Shown in pieces: positions 37,252 to 46,398 of a stretch of DNA of 64,000 nucleotides. This stretch comes from Actinomycetes bacterium (GTDB lineage: Bacteria; Actinomycetota; Actinomycetes; Streptosporangiales; Streptosporangiaceae), in assembly GCA_021793235.1 (NCBI GenBank), contig JAJYTD010000002.1, positions 124,001 through 188,000 of the forward strand, written 5' to 3'. The translations under genes were made by a program, and so were the position numbers. A model generated the notes under the pieces. The model was not told the origin of the DNA. It ran no database searches and saw only the letters and a list, made by a program, of their open reading frames with translations. Position 1 is the first letter of the stretch. Each line of letters opens with the position of its first letter.

Positions 37252-39873
37252 TCAGACCACGGGCAGCCGGGGCCGGCGGACGCTGGCGGCCACTCCGTCA
37301 TGGGCCTCGGCGACCGCGCGCCGCTCCTCGGGGACCTCGCCGTAGAGGGTGGTGCGCAGGCGCAGCGGGCGGCCGGTGGGCTCGACCAGGGCGCGGATGT
37401 CACTGATCGTCTTGAAGGACCCGTTGCCCGATCCCGCCATCCTGCTGATGGTCTCCTCCATCAGTGTCCCGCCGACGTCGTTGACCCCGCCTTCCAACAA
37501 CTGCCTGCAGGTGTCCTCGGCGAGCTTCACCCACGAGCACTGGATGTTGTCGATGGAGCCGTGCAGCAGCAGCCGGGCCAGCGCGTGCACCGCGCGGTTC
37601 TCCCGTACGGTCGGCCCCGTCCGGGCCAGGCCGGCCAGGTAGATCGGCGCGCTGGTGTGCACGAACGGCAGCAGCACGAACTCAGTGAACCCCGGGCGCC
37701 CGTTGCGCTCCATGGAGCGCTCCTGCAGTGAGCGCAGCAGCTTGATGTGCGCCACCCAGTGCTCCGGCGTATCGACATGGCCGTACATCATCGTCGATGT
37801 CGTGGGGATGCCCAGGTCGTGAGCCGTGGTGATGACGTCGATCCACTCAGCGGCGGGCAGCTTGCCCTTGGTCAGCACCCAGCGGATGTCGTCGTCCAGG
37901 ATCTCCGCCGCGGTCCCGGGGATCGAGTCCAGCCCCGCCTCGCGCGCCCGCACCAGCCACTCACCGACCGGAAGGCCGGTCCGCGACGCGCCGTTGACGA
38001 TCTCCATCGGGCTGAAAGCATGGACGTGCATTCCCGGTACGCGCTCCTTGACCGCCCGGGCGATGTCGAAATAGGCCGTGCCGGGCAGATCGGGATGGAT
38101 CCCGCCCTGCATGCACACCTCGCTCGCGCCCGCCTCCCATGCCTCAGCAGCGCGGTCGGCGACCTGGTCCAAGGACAGCGTGTAGGCGTCGGCGTCCGTG
38201 CGGCGCTGCGCAAACGCGCAGAAGCGGCATCCGGTGTAGCAGACATTGGTGAAGTTGATGTTCCGGGTGACAACGAAGGTCACGTCGTCTCCGACGGCAT
38301 CGCGCCGGAGGGCGTCGGCGAGCCGTGTCAGCTCCTCCAGTTCCGCGCCTTCCGCGTCGAGCAGCGCACGGGCCTGCGCATCGGTGAGCCCGGCGGGGTC
38401 TGTTTCGGCGCGTCGCAGCGCGTCACGGACCTCTGGGGCGGACCGGCGGGGCGCGGCGGCGGTCAAGGGGGCGGGGACACGTTCGCGCAGCAGTTCCCAA
38501 TCGCCGTAGACGGCGTCGAAATCGCCGCGGCGCTCGTCGGTGCGCCCGTCGGTGTCGATGCCGGTGTGCAGATCCGTCCGGCCTGAGGCGGTCAACTGCG
38601 GTTCCGGTTCCTGCCAGGGTCGTCCCTGGAGGACCGCGTCCTCCCGGGCCAGCCCGGTTCTCGGGTCGGCGAGCGCCCGGACGTGGCCGGCGATGCGCGG
38701 ATCGAGCCACGGCTCGCCCTGCAGTACGTAGTCGGGGTAGACGGTGAGCCGCTCACGCAGTTCGAAACCAGCGGCCGCGGTGCGTTCGGCCAGATCGTCG
38801 ATCTGCGGCCACGGCCGCTCGGGGTTGACGTGGTCGGGGGTGAGCGGGGAGACCCCGCCCCAGTCGTCGATCCCGGCCCGCACCATGAGGGCGTACTCGT
38901 CCCCGACCAGGTTGGGAGGTGCCTGCACCCGCATCTTGGCCCCCATGACCAGGCGGGTCACCGCGATGGTGGCGGCCAGTTCGGCGAGTTCGGCGTCGGG
39001 CCGGTGCATCATCGCGGTGCCGGGCTTGGCCCGAAAATTCTGCACGATGACCTCTTGGACGGCCCCGTATTCGCGTGCGACCGCGCGCATCGCGAAGATC
39101 GATTCGGCACGCTCGGTGACCGTCTCACCGATGCCGATGAGGATTCCCGTGGTGAACGGGACGCTGCACCGCCCGGCGTCCTCCAGGACGCGCAACCGCA
39201 CCGCCGGGTCCTTGTCGGGGCTTTTGTAGTGGGCCTGGCCGCGTTCGGTGAACAGCCGCTCCGACGTGGTCTCCAGCATCATGCCCATCGACGCCGCCAC
39301 CGGCTTCAGCCGCTGGAGGTCCGACCAGCTCAGCACTCCCGGGTTGAGGTGCGGGAGCAGGCCGGTCTCCTCCAGTACCAGAATCGCCATGGCGCGGACG
39401 TAGGACAGGGTGTCGTCGTAGCCGTGCTCGTGCAGCCACCGCGCGGCCGACTGCCAGCGGTCCTCGGGTCGGTCGCCGAGGGTGAACAGAGCTTCCTTGC
39501 AGCCCAGCTCGGCGCCCTGCCGCGCGATGTCCAGGACCTCATCAGGTGAGAGGAAGGGGGATTCCAGCCTGCCGGGAACCGTCGCGAAGGTGCAGTAGTG
39601 GCAGCGGTCGCGGCACAGGCGGGTCAGCGGGATGAAGACCTTGCGGCTGTAGGTGATGACGCCGGGGCGTCCGGCCGCCGCCAAGCCTGCATCGCGCACC
39701 CGCCCCGCATGTTCCAGCAGCGTGTCGAGGTCGTCGCCGCGTGCGTGCAGCAGCACTTCGGCCTCGGCGGCGTCCAGCGCCTTACCGTCGCGCGCCCGTG
39801 CGAGCGCGCGGCGCATAGCTGAGGGCGTTGGCCCCGCCGCGCGTTCCGTGTTCGCTTCTCCGGCACCACTCAT
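37252..39873 (-). CDS. fbiC: Fo synthase FbiC (CofG-CofH fusion)
   Basis: About 873 aa from ATG 39873; an in-frame GTG at 39897 is also possible, and neither has a clear ribosome site. A double radical-SAM enzyme making the F420 chromophore Fo from a ribityl-diaminouracil and tyrosine. First half (CofG): cluster motif CRDRCHYC near residue 88. Second half (CofH): CYTGCRFC near residue 560, followed by [12 protein letters not shown] linker of about 100 residues rich in Arg and Asp joins the halves. Convergent with fbiAB, so all F420-specific steps lie together. Confidence 0.96.
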   Translation of the reverse strand: MSGAGEANTERAAGPTPSAMRRALARARDGKALDAAEAEVLLHARGDDLDTLLEHAGRVRDAGLAAAGRPGVITYSRKVFIPLTRLCRDRCHYCTFATVPGRLESPFLSPDEVLDIARQGAELGCKEALFTLGDRPEDRWQSAARWLHEHGYDDTLSYVRAMAILVLEETGLLPHLNPGVLSWSDLQRLKPVAASMGMMLETTSERLFTERGQAHYKSPDKDPAVRLRVLEDAGRCSVPFTTGILIGIGETVTERAESIFAMRAVAREYGAVQEVIVQNFRAKPGTAMMHRPDAELAELAATIAVTRLVMGAKMRVQAPPNLVGDEYALMVRAGIDDWGGVSPLTPDHVNPERPWPQIDDLAERTAAAGFELRERLTVYPDYVLQGEPWLDPRIAGHVRALADPRTGLAREDAVLQGRPWQEPEPQLTASGRTDLHTGIDTDGRTDERRGDFDAVYGDWELLRERVPAPLTAAAPRRSAPEVRDALRRAETDPAGLTDAQARALLDAEGAELEELTRLADALRRDAVGDDVTFVVTRNINFTNVCYTGCRFCAFAQRRTDADAYTLSLDQVADRAAEAWEAGASEVCMQGGIHPDLPGTAYFDIARAVKERVPGMHVHAFSPMEIVNGASRTGLPVGEWLVRAREAGLDSIPGTAAEILDDDIRWVLTKGKLPAAEWIDVITTAHDLGIPTTSTMMYGHVDTPEHWVAHIKLLRSLQERSMERNGRPGFTEFVLLPFVHTSAPIYLAGLARTGPTVRENRAVHALARLLLHGSIDNIQCSWVKLAEDTCRQLLEGGVNDVGGTLMEETISRMAGSGNGSFKTISDIRALVEPTGRPLRLRTTLYGEVPEERRAVAEAHDGVAASVRRPRLPVV

Positions 39874-39949
39874 AGGACGAACAATACGCTCTGGCACCTG
39901 TGATCAGCGGCGCAGGGCCGGGTCCGCCCGTGCGAACGCGCGGAGGCGG

Positions 39950-41140
39950 TCAGGCGGCCGCTGCCCGGCCGCGTCCCTTCGCCGTACGGCGCTCCTCCAG
40001 AAATTCCTCCCAGCGGCGGGTGATGACCGAGATGTCGTAGTCGGCGGCCGACGCGGCCGCCTCCTCTGCCATGCGCAGGCGCTCATCCCGGTCCTCGGCG
40101 AGCCGCAGCAGTCCGGCCGCGAGCGCATCGACATCCTGGTGCGGGACCAGCAGGCCGTTGCGTTCGTGGTCGATGATCTCCCGGGGGCCTCGTGGGCAGT
40201 CGAAGCTGACAACGGGCACACCGACGGAGAAGCCCTCGATGATCGTCATCCCGAACCCCTCGGTACGGGAACTGACCGCGAGGATCGACGCCTTGGCGAG
40301 TTCACCGGTAAGGTCCTTGGCCCGGCCCATGAGGGCGACCTGGTTGCTCAGGCCCGCTTCGGTGATCTTCTCGCGGAGTGCCTCGTCCCGCTTGCCGCCG
40401 CCGTAGATCCGCAGCCGCCACTGCGGGTGCGCGGCGGCGACCGCACGGAACGCCTCCAGCAGTTTCGGGTACTGCTTGGTAGGCGCCATCCGGCCCGCGG
40501 CGGCGATGATCGGGTTGTCCTGGGTTGAACGCGGATAGTTCCCGGACGGCAGCGCGTTCGGCATGGTAGCGAGCCATCCCGGCGGGATCTCCAGAAAATC
40601 CTGGTAGGCCCGCTTGTCGGCGTGGGTCAGTACCGACAGCCCGTCAAGGCCGTGGTAATGGCGGCGGATCGCCGATCGCACGTCCGGGGCGTGGTTGTCC
40701 AGGTGGACGTGCTCCTGGCCGATTCTGAGCATCCGCGTCGGCGCCCACCTGGCGACCAGCAGGTTGATGCCCGGCCGCGTCCCCATGACGACATCGGCGT
40801 CGCTGGTCTCCAAGTGGACGCGGAGCGCATGCACCTTCTCCCCGGCGTAGACGGCGTGGCTGCGCCGTGCCTCGGTCAGCGGAATGACCCCCCCGTAGCG
40901 GCGTTCCCGCCACCGGTCCAGCAGGCTGCGCTTTGGCGGGCCGGTCTCTTCTGCGTCCATGGGGCTGAGGGAGGTGAGGGTGACGTCTTTCGGCGGCGTG
41001 AAGAACGGTGTCCTCCGGTGCTGGGCGAGGCTCACGATTTCCACTTGATGCCTGGCGGCGAGGCCTTCGGCGAGGTTGAAGACGGTGCGGATGGTCCCGC
41101 CCATCCCATAGGCGTTGGCGATGACGATCATGATCCTCAT
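39950..41140 (-). CDS. Glycosyltransferase, GT4 family (GT-B fold)
   Basis: 396 aa. N-terminal Rossmann half with NAYGMGGTIRTVFNLAEGLA; C-terminal donor-binding half with IIAAAGRMAPTKQYPKLLEAF and the retaining GT4 E-x7-E motif in RTEGFGMTIIEGFSVGVPVV. No membrane helix, so cytosolic face. First-position overlap with the upstream gene (ATGA at 41137-41140) couples it to the unknown beta protein. Together with the methyltransferase, flippase-like and acyltransferase genes nearby it suggests assembly of a surface glycan or glycolipid. Donor and acceptor unknown. Confidence 0.92.
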   Translation of the reverse strand: MRIMIVIANAYGMGGTIRTVFNLAEGLAARHQVEIVSLAQHRRTPFFTPPKDVTLTSLSPMDAEETGPPKRSLLDRWRERRYGGVIPLTEARRSHAVYAGEKVHALRVHLETSDADVVMGTRPGINLLVARWAPTRMLRIGQEHVHLDNHAPDVRSAIRRHYHGLDGLSVLTHADKRAYQDFLEIPPGWLATMPNALPSGNYPRSTQDNPIIAAAGRMAPTKQYPKLLEAFRAVAAAHPQWRLRIYGGGKRDEALREKITEAGLSNQVALMGRAKDLTGELAKASILAVSSRTEGFGMTIIEGFSVGVPVVSFDCPRGPREIIDHERNGLLVPHQDVDALAAGLLRLAEDRDERLRMAEEAAASAADYDISVITRRWEEFLEERRTAKGRGRAAAA

Positions 41141-41946
41141 GTGCCCACCTCCGCTGTAGCCAGGAGGGAGAACTCGTCGTCGACGGTGTAGTACGGCAGG
41201 ATCCGCACCCCCTCGGGCAGCAGCGCGTCGGGGTAGACGAACTTCTTCTTCTTGCCCGTGATGTCGTCGGCGTGCGCCCCGAGCCGTAGTTCGTCACCGC
41301 TGCACGGGAGCCGCAGCCACAGGTCCCACTCGTTGTGGGCACGGCCGAAGTCGTGCGCCCCGGCCATGAGCGACAGCGGGATCTCGGCGCAGAAGCGCCC
41401 CTCCGCGAGCCCGGCCGGGGCCGTGAGGCTCCCGGTGCGCTCACGCTGCCGGGCGACGACACACCCTTCGGTGGTGCCACCGCCGCACGACGTGTACGCG
41501 AGCAGCCCCGAGACCGTGACCGTGTCGGCTTCTACCCCGACCCATTCCACTTCGGCGTAGGGCACGACAGCCGCCGCACGCAACCGCAACCGCCCCCGCG
41601 GATCACGGACCGTGCGCAGTTCGCGCCGCCGCGGCCGCCTGAGATAGGTGATGCGGTCGGCAAGACTGAGGCCGGAGTCCGACGTGGCGATGTGGCTGCG
41701 CCGCCCCTCCCCGTCGACCCACAGCACGTCCCAGGTACCGTCGTCCAGCGGCACATCGTGCAGGTCTGCGCGGATCCGGTCATCAGCGCCCTGAACCCCG
41801 GTGACACGCACGATCCTGTCCGCGTCCCCCCGGTACCTCAACGCAAGCGATGCGCCGTCACTTTTGCTCTGCCCTGCTGCGCCGACTCCCTGAAACCGGA
41901 GTTCGAGCACGTCAGCGGAGTCGATACGACTCAGCTCCACCTCCAT
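41137..41946 (-). CDS. Unknown beta-rich protein coupled to the GT4 glycosyltransferase
   Basis: 269 aa from ATG 41946 with GGGGG about 8 nt upstream; ATG at 41961 would add five residues. No signal peptide or membrane helix. The chain is rich in short beta segments, with ITYLRRPRRRELRTVRDP in the middle and ILPYYTVDDEFSLLA at the end. Similar endings occur in proteins associated with TagF-like and other glycan-polymer transferases of actinobacteria. On that basis I infer a carbohydrate-related accessory domain. Its stop overlaps the glycosyltransferase start, so the two are translated together. Confidence 0.72.
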   Translation of the reverse strand: MEVELSRIDSADVLELRFQGVGAAGQSKSDGASLALRYRGDADRIVRVTGVQGADDRIRADLHDVPLDDGTWDVLWVDGEGRRSHIATSDSGLSLADRITYLRRPRRRELRTVRDPRGRLRLRAAAVVPYAEVEWVGVEADTVTVSGLLAYTSCGGGTTEGCVVARQRERTGSLTAPAGLAEGRFCAEIPLSLMAGAHDFGRAHNEWDLWLRLPCSGDELRLGAHADDITGKKKKFVYPDALLPEGVRILPYYTVDDEFSLLATAEVGT

Positions 41947-42116
41947 CGGCCACACCCCCATGAACCCGAGGCAATCCGTCCCGAAGCCGCGGAAGCCACG
42001 ACCTGGGGCCGACTACCCAATAACGATGCGAATCATCGCTTCGCAGCGCAAAGTGACTGTGTCGCCCGTGACACCTGCGGGGCCGGAGTACGGTGCCGGG
42101 TCCGCTGATATCGCGA

Positions 42117-42857
42117 TCAGCGGGGGTGGTCGGCCGTGTTCTCTGCTTCCGCGTCCCGCTTGCGGGCCCGCATCAAGACGATGCTGCCGCGGGTGTTGGG
42201 GCGGCGGGCATCGCTGAAGGCGATGAGCGGAATCAGTGGAGCGGCCGCGTTGAATCCGATCCGGCCCCCGTACGCGGAAAGGGACAGGTACGTATGCTCG
42301 GCCGAACGCCCGCGGAACTGGTAGGCGTACTCGGCCACGTCCAGTCCGCAGTCGCCGAGCAGTTCGGCGAGGGCCTCGTGGGTGTAGGTGCGCTGCACGT
42401 GGTAACGCCTGCGGTGGACCTCGAACAGCTCCGGCCAGTCCGCGCTACGTGACAGGCAATCGGCCGACATCACCAGCTCACCGCCGGGTCTGAGCACCCG
42501 TGCCATCTCGCGCAGAGCGGCCGGGCCGTCGTCGAAATGCTCGATGGCGCAAATGGACAGCACCTTGTCCACCGACGCGTCGCGCATGGGCAGGCGCAGC
42601 GCGTCCCCCTCGATGAGGGCAGGGGCATGGCGCAGCCGCGCACCGCGGAGCATCTTGTGCCGCGCCAGGTCCACCGAGATCGCGCGGGCTCCGCGGCGCC
42701 GGGCCTGGCTGGCCCAGTAGCCGTCACCACCGGCGACATCGAGCACGACCTGGCCGCGAAGGTCGCGGCCGAGCCAGCGCAGCAGGGTCCCGGCCTCGCG
42801 ATAGCGACAGACATGGACCTGATGACCGGCGAAGGCGACGATATCGGGCATTCCCAC
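42117..42857 (-). CDS. Class I SAM-dependent methyltransferase
   Basis: 246 aa. Methyltransferase motif I is VVLDVAGGDGYWASQA (residues about 37-52), acidic post-I ISVDLAR, and post-motifs LPMRDASVDKVLSICAIEHFDDG with VLRPGGELVMS (Methyltransf_11 type). The C-terminal half has a family-specific HRRRYHVQRTYTHEAL segment. Start is GTG 42857, with ATG 42851 an alternative. It lies 69 nt from the divergent flippase-like gene with a small palindrome between. The acceptor is unknown; modification of a polyprenyl or glycan intermediate fits the neighbourhood. Confidence 0.88.
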   Translation of the reverse strand: MGMPDIVAFAGHQVHVCRYREAGTLLRWLGRDLRGQVVLDVAGGDGYWASQARRRGARAISVDLARHKMLRGARLRHAPALIEGDALRLPMRDASVDKVLSICAIEHFDDGPAALREMARVLRPGGELVMSADCLSRSADWPELFEVHRRRYHVQRTYTHEALAELLGDCGLDVAEYAYQFRGRSAEHTYLSLSAYGGRIGFNAAAPLIPLIAFSDARRPNTRGSIVLMRARKRDAEAENTADHPR

Positions 42858-42860
42858 GGG

Positions 42861-42874
42861 GCCACTCTAGTGGC
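42861..42874. promoter_or_regulatory. Small palindrome in divergent promoter region
   Basis: GCCACT-CT-AGTGGC (6-bp arms) sits in the 69-nt gap between the methyltransferase and UPF0104 genes. It may be an operator; nothing else supports it. Confidence 0.3.
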
Positions 42875-42926
42875 TCCTCTGCGGTCGGGGCGGGGCGACC
42901 AGTCCGCTCGCACTACGCTATGCCCC

Positions 42927-43871
42927 GTGCTGAGCCGCCTCCGCGCCAATCGATGGGTGCGCCTGACCATCATCCTGATCGTCTTGGTGTGCGCAGGTTA
43001 CGCGCTGTACAACCGTTGGGGTGAGGCACGCGACGCGCTGGCCTCCCTGTCGCCTTGGGCCGCCGCGGCCTCTGTGGCGGCGGCACTGGCGGGGCTTGGC
43101 GCGCAGATGCTGGCGTGGCGGGCGATTCTGGCCGACCTGGGCTCACCCCTGAGCGTCGGCACCGCTGCCCGGATCATGTTCGTCGGCCAGCTCGGGAAGT
43201 ACCTTCCGGGTTCGGTATGGGCCTTCGTCGCCCAAGTGGAACTCGCCCGGGACCATGAGGTGGCGCGCCAGCGCGGGGCCACGGCCACCGTGCTGGCGGT
43301 CGCGGTGACCCTGACCGTGAATCTGGCGGTCGCCGCCGCGACCCTGCCGTTCGCGTCGGAAGAGGCCGCGCGCCGATGGTGGTGGGTGCTGGCGTGTACG
43401 CCCCTCCTCCTGGCAGCGCTGCACCCGCGCGTGGTGACGCCGGTGATCCATACCGTTCTGCGCCTGGCGCGGCGCACCCGGAACGTGCCTGATCAGGAGC
43501 TGGAGCGGAGCACCGGCCGCGGCATGGCGGCCGCCGTGGCCTGGTCGGTGGCCGCGTGGCTGCCGCTGTCCCTGCACGTGTGGGTGCTCGTCGACTCCGT
43601 GGCGGGGGACGGCGGCCTCCGGGCCCTTCCCGTCTCGGCCGGCGCTTACGCACTCGCCTGGACCCTGGGGGTTCTTGTCGTACTCGCCCCGGCCGGCCTC
43701 GGTGTGCGCGAGGTGGTTCTGGTCGTCGGCCTCGCCCCGGTTCTCGACCCGGGGTCCGCCCTGATCGTGGCTGCGTTGTCGCGCCTGGTGATGACCATCG
43801 GCGATGTGCTGTGGGCCGGTACCGCGCTGCTGACGACCCGGTCCGCGATGGCGCCCCCGGACGCGGGCTGA
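42927..43871 (+). CDS. UPF0104 / LPG-synthase-TM-type membrane protein (possible flippase)
   Basis: 314 aa from GTG 42927; the larger upstream frame is the shadow of the methyltransferase gene. About eight membrane helices, with the family's FVGQLGKYLPGSVWAFVAQ signature near residue 80 and PAGLGVREVVLVVGLAP near residue 255. These are the conserved features of the lysylphosphatidylglycerol-synthase/AglD membrane family. No catalytic soluble domain is present. Members are found next to glycosyltransferases and are suspected of lipid-linked sugar translocation; this is inference. Divergent from the methyltransferase. Confidence 0.87.
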   Translation: MLSRLRANRWVRLTIILIVLVCAGYALYNRWGEARDALASLSPWAAAASVAAALAGLGAQMLAWRAILADLGSPLSVGTAARIMFVGQLGKYLPGSVWAFVAQVELARDHEVARQRGATATVLAVAVTLTVNLAVAAATLPFASEEAARRWWWVLACTPLLLAALHPRVVTPVIHTVLRLARRTRNVPDQELERSTGRGMAAAVAWSVAAWLPLSLHVWVLVDSVAGDGGLRALPVSAGAYALAWTLGVLVVLAPAGLGVREVVLVVGLAPVLDPGSALIVAALSRLVMTIGDVLWAGTALLTTRSAMAPPDAG

Positions 43872-43911
43872 TACGTGCGATTCGGTGGCCGCGCAGCGGC
43901 GAGGACACCGG

Positions 43912-44625
43912 TCAGGCCTCCGGCGGCGCCACGTTCCCTCTGTCCGGTGTGGAGGGAGCAGACCGCTCCGGCGCAGATTCGTGTGCGCCTCCCCGCAGGG
44001 GCGGCACCCAGCCGACCTGGGGGTCGTAGCGGCGCACGACCCGGCCGGGAACTCCGGCGATGACGCTGTAGTCGGGGTACTCCCCTGGGCGCACCACCGA
44101 ACTCGCGGCCACCACGCAGTTTTGCCCGAGCCGCGCTCCGGGCAGGACCACGGCGTGGGCGCCGATCCAGGTTCCCGACCCGACGCGCACCGGATCGTCG
44201 GCCGGCCATTGGCGGCCGACGGGCACGTTCAGGTCGCTGTACACGTGGTTCTGGTCGGTGATGTAGACATAGGGGCCGGTGAACACGTCGTCACCGAGCA
44301 CGATCGACCGGTGGGCGACGATGTGCGAGCCCCGTCCGATCGTGCACCCGCCGCCGATCCGGATGATCGGCTCCGCGCCCAGATCGAGGCCGGGAAGCAT
44401 ACCGGCGGTGAGCGTGATATCGGCCCCCAGCAGCGTATGGGAGCCCAGTTCGATCCACGGCTCGCCGAAGACGGTGGCCGGCGGGAACGCGATCGAGGTG
44501 CCCGTGCCGTAGGCGGCGAACCGCCGAGCGGCTCGGGACCCCGCGCGGACATCGGCGTGGCGGCGGGCCCACGCCCACACGCCACGCACCATCCAGGACA
44601 GCAGCCGTGACACCCGCACTCCCAC
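43912..44625 (-). CDS. Left-handed beta-helix acyltransferase (hexapeptide family)
   Basis: 237 aa from GTG 44625. Hexapeptide-repeat O-acyltransferase of the WcaF/maltose-acetyltransferase type. Repeats run from residue about 50 to 190 (for example IELGSHTLLGADIT, IGGGCTIGRGSHIVAH, VRVGSGTWIGAHAVVLPG). The catalytic His lies in ITDQNHVYSDLN. It ends with an Ala/Pro/Glu-rich tail. Convergent with the flippase-like gene. It probably decorates the glycan made by this cluster. A perfect 12-bp palindrome (TACCGGCCGGTA) is just upstream of the start at 44629-44640. Confidence 0.9.
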   Translation of the reverse strand: MGVRVSRLLSWMVRGVWAWARRHADVRAGSRAARRFAAYGTGTSIAFPPATVFGEPWIELGSHTLLGADITLTAGMLPGLDLGAEPIIRIGGGCTIGRGSHIVAHRSIVLGDDVFTGPYVYITDQNHVYSDLNVPVGRQWPADDPVRVGSGTWIGAHAVVLPGARLGQNCVVAASSVVRPGEYPDYSVIAGVPGRVVRRYDPQVGWVPPLRGGAHESAPERSAPSTPDRGNVAPPEA

Positions 44626-44628
44626 ATT

Positions 44629-44640
44629 TACCGGCCGGTA
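44629..44640. promoter_or_regulatory. 12-bp palindrome before acyltransferase start
   Basis: TACCGGCCGGTA, fully palindromic, four bases upstream of the GTG. A binding site overlapping the start region is possible; no second copy seen nearby. Confidence 0.3.
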
Positions 44641-44694
44641 ATGACGGGGTGAAGGGTAGTACGCTCCGCTGCTCCGCCTCGTAGCCGCCTCGGC

Positions 44695-46062
44695 TCAGCC
44701 CGACATGTGCGCCAGTAGGTCCTGGCGGGTGAGGACTCCCGCGGGCTTGCCGTCCATCAGCACCACAACGGCTCCCGACTTCTGCAGGAGCTGTACGCAG
44801 CGACTCACCGGCTCGCCGGAGCCCACCACCGGGAGCGGCCTGCTCATGTGCGCCTCCACCGGGTCGTCAAGCTGTGCCCGGGAGTTGAAGAGCTCATCGA
44901 GCACATCGCGCTCGGCGATCGCCCCGACCACCTCGGCCGCCATGACGGGGGGCTCCTCTTTCATGACCGGAAGCTGCGAGACCCCGTACTCGCGCATGAT
45001 CGCCACCGCCGTACCCACGGTCTCGTGCGGGTGGATGTGCACGAATGCCGGCAGCTCCTCCCCCTTGGCCGCGAGCACCTGCCCGGCGGTCGCCTCCGTG
45101 GTCTCAGCGGAGAGAAAGCCGTAGTCCGCCATCCACTCGTCGTTGAAGATCTTGGTGAGGTAGCCGCGCCCGCCATCGGGAAGCAGCACGACGATGACGT
45201 CGTCGGGGGAGGCGGTGGCCGCCACCCTCAGCGCCGCCACCACGGCAAGGCCGCAGGAGCCGCCGACCAGCAGCGTCTCCTCCTTGGCGAGCCGCCGTGT
45301 CATCAGGAACGAATCCTTGTCGCTGACCGCGATGATCTCGTCGCAGATGGAGGTGTCATAGGTCTGTGGCCAGATGTCCTCGCCCACGCCCTCGACCAGG
45401 TAGGGGCGCCCGGAGCCGCCGGAGTAGACCGACCCCTCGGGGTCGGCGCCGATGACTTTCACCGCGCCGTTGGAGACCTCTTTGAGGTAGCGGCCGGTGC
45501 CGGTGATCGTCCCTCCGGTACCGATACCGGCCACGAAGTGGGTGATACGGCCCTCGGTCTGCTCCCAGATCTCCGGCCCGGTGCTGTGGTAGTGCGACTC
45601 GGGGTTGTTCTGGTTGGCGTACTGGTCCGGTTTCCACGCTCCGGGGATGGTCGCCGCCAGCCGGTCGGAGACCGAGTAGTAGGAGTCGGGGTGGTCCGGC
45701 GCCACGGTCGTCGGACAGACCACGACCTCGGCCCCGTACGCCCGCAGGACGGAGAGCTTGTCGGTGCCGACCTTGTCCGGGCATACGAACACGCAACGGT
45801 AGCCCTTCTCCGCCGCGACGATGGCCAGCCCGACACCGGTGTTGCCCGATGTCGGCTCGACGATGGTCCCGCCCGGCTGGAGGAGGCCGTTCTTTTCCGC
45901 GTCCTCGACCATGCGCAGCGCGATCCGGTCCTTGACCGAACCTCCCGGATTGAAGTACTCGACCTTGGCGACCACGGTCGGCGCAAGGCCTTCGGTCACC
46001 TTGTTCAACCGCACCAGCGGAGTGTCGCCGACAAGTTCGATCAATGAGTTGTGCACCCGCAT
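44695..46062 (-). CDS. cbs: Cystathionine beta-synthase
   Basis: 455 aa. PLP enzyme joining homocysteine and serine, the first step of trans-sulfuration. The PLP Lys lies in FNPGGSVKDRIA (about residue 44), with substrate loop EPTSGNTGVGLA and phosphate loop GIGTGGTITG. Two CBS domains occupy about residues 325-455, possibly the allosteric unit. No heme-binding N-terminal extension. It begins close to the family start (MRVHNSLIELVGDTPLVRL). Functionally it connects with the two SAH hydrolases that supply homocysteine, although those are 27 kb away. Confidence 0.95.
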   Translation of the reverse strand: MRVHNSLIELVGDTPLVRLNKVTEGLAPTVVAKVEYFNPGGSVKDRIALRMVEDAEKNGLLQPGGTIVEPTSGNTGVGLAIVAAEKGYRCVFVCPDKVGTDKLSVLRAYGAEVVVCPTTVAPDHPDSYYSVSDRLAATIPGAWKPDQYANQNNPESHYHSTGPEIWEQTEGRITHFVAGIGTGGTITGTGRYLKEVSNGAVKVIGADPEGSVYSGGSGRPYLVEGVGEDIWPQTYDTSICDEIIAVSDKDSFLMTRRLAKEETLLVGGSCGLAVVAALRVAATASPDDVIVVLLPDGGRGYLTKIFNDEWMADYGFLSAETTEATAGQVLAAKGEELPAFVHIHPHETVGTAVAIMREYGVSQLPVMKEEPPVMAAEVVGAIAERDVLDELFNSRAQLDDPVEAHMSRPLPVVGSGEPVSRCVQLLQKSGAVVVLMDGKPAGVLTRQDLLAHMSG

Positions 46063-46398
46063 CAGCGGAGCCCCCCCCCTTTACCAATGCCTCCGGCGGA
46101 CGCGGGCTGCGCGCGCCGCATACGGACCGGTCAGGCCCGTGTTCCCCGACTTTAACGCGGAGGATATTCCGACAGGTAAGAGCGGTGGATAAGACCGGCG
46201 AAGAGGCATGGGGAGGCGGCCGGCCCGGCCGGTCGCGGGCACGGGAACCACGGCCTTTCGAAGAGCGTTCATAGAGCAGTTACCGATGGGTAGGACAAGA
46301 GGGTAAAAAGCCCTGGACAGGAGAAGGGGCGCCGGTCCCGAACGGAGGAGCACGCTGCCCGGCGGCGAGCGGCCAGCCCCCAGGTCAGGAGGTGGAAG
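46063..46398. other. Intergenic region between cbs and SGNH hydrolase gene
   Basis: 336 bases between divergent genes. No credible gene. AGGAGG-like purines (CAGGAGGTGG) occur before the ATG at 46399. I see no riboswitch-like or strong hairpin structure. Confidence 0.55.

Noticed and set aside
36616-37731. Plus-strand open frame running from fbiB into the fbiC region
   Set aside because: Alternate-frame shadow of fbiB and antisense of fbiC; no coherent domain.
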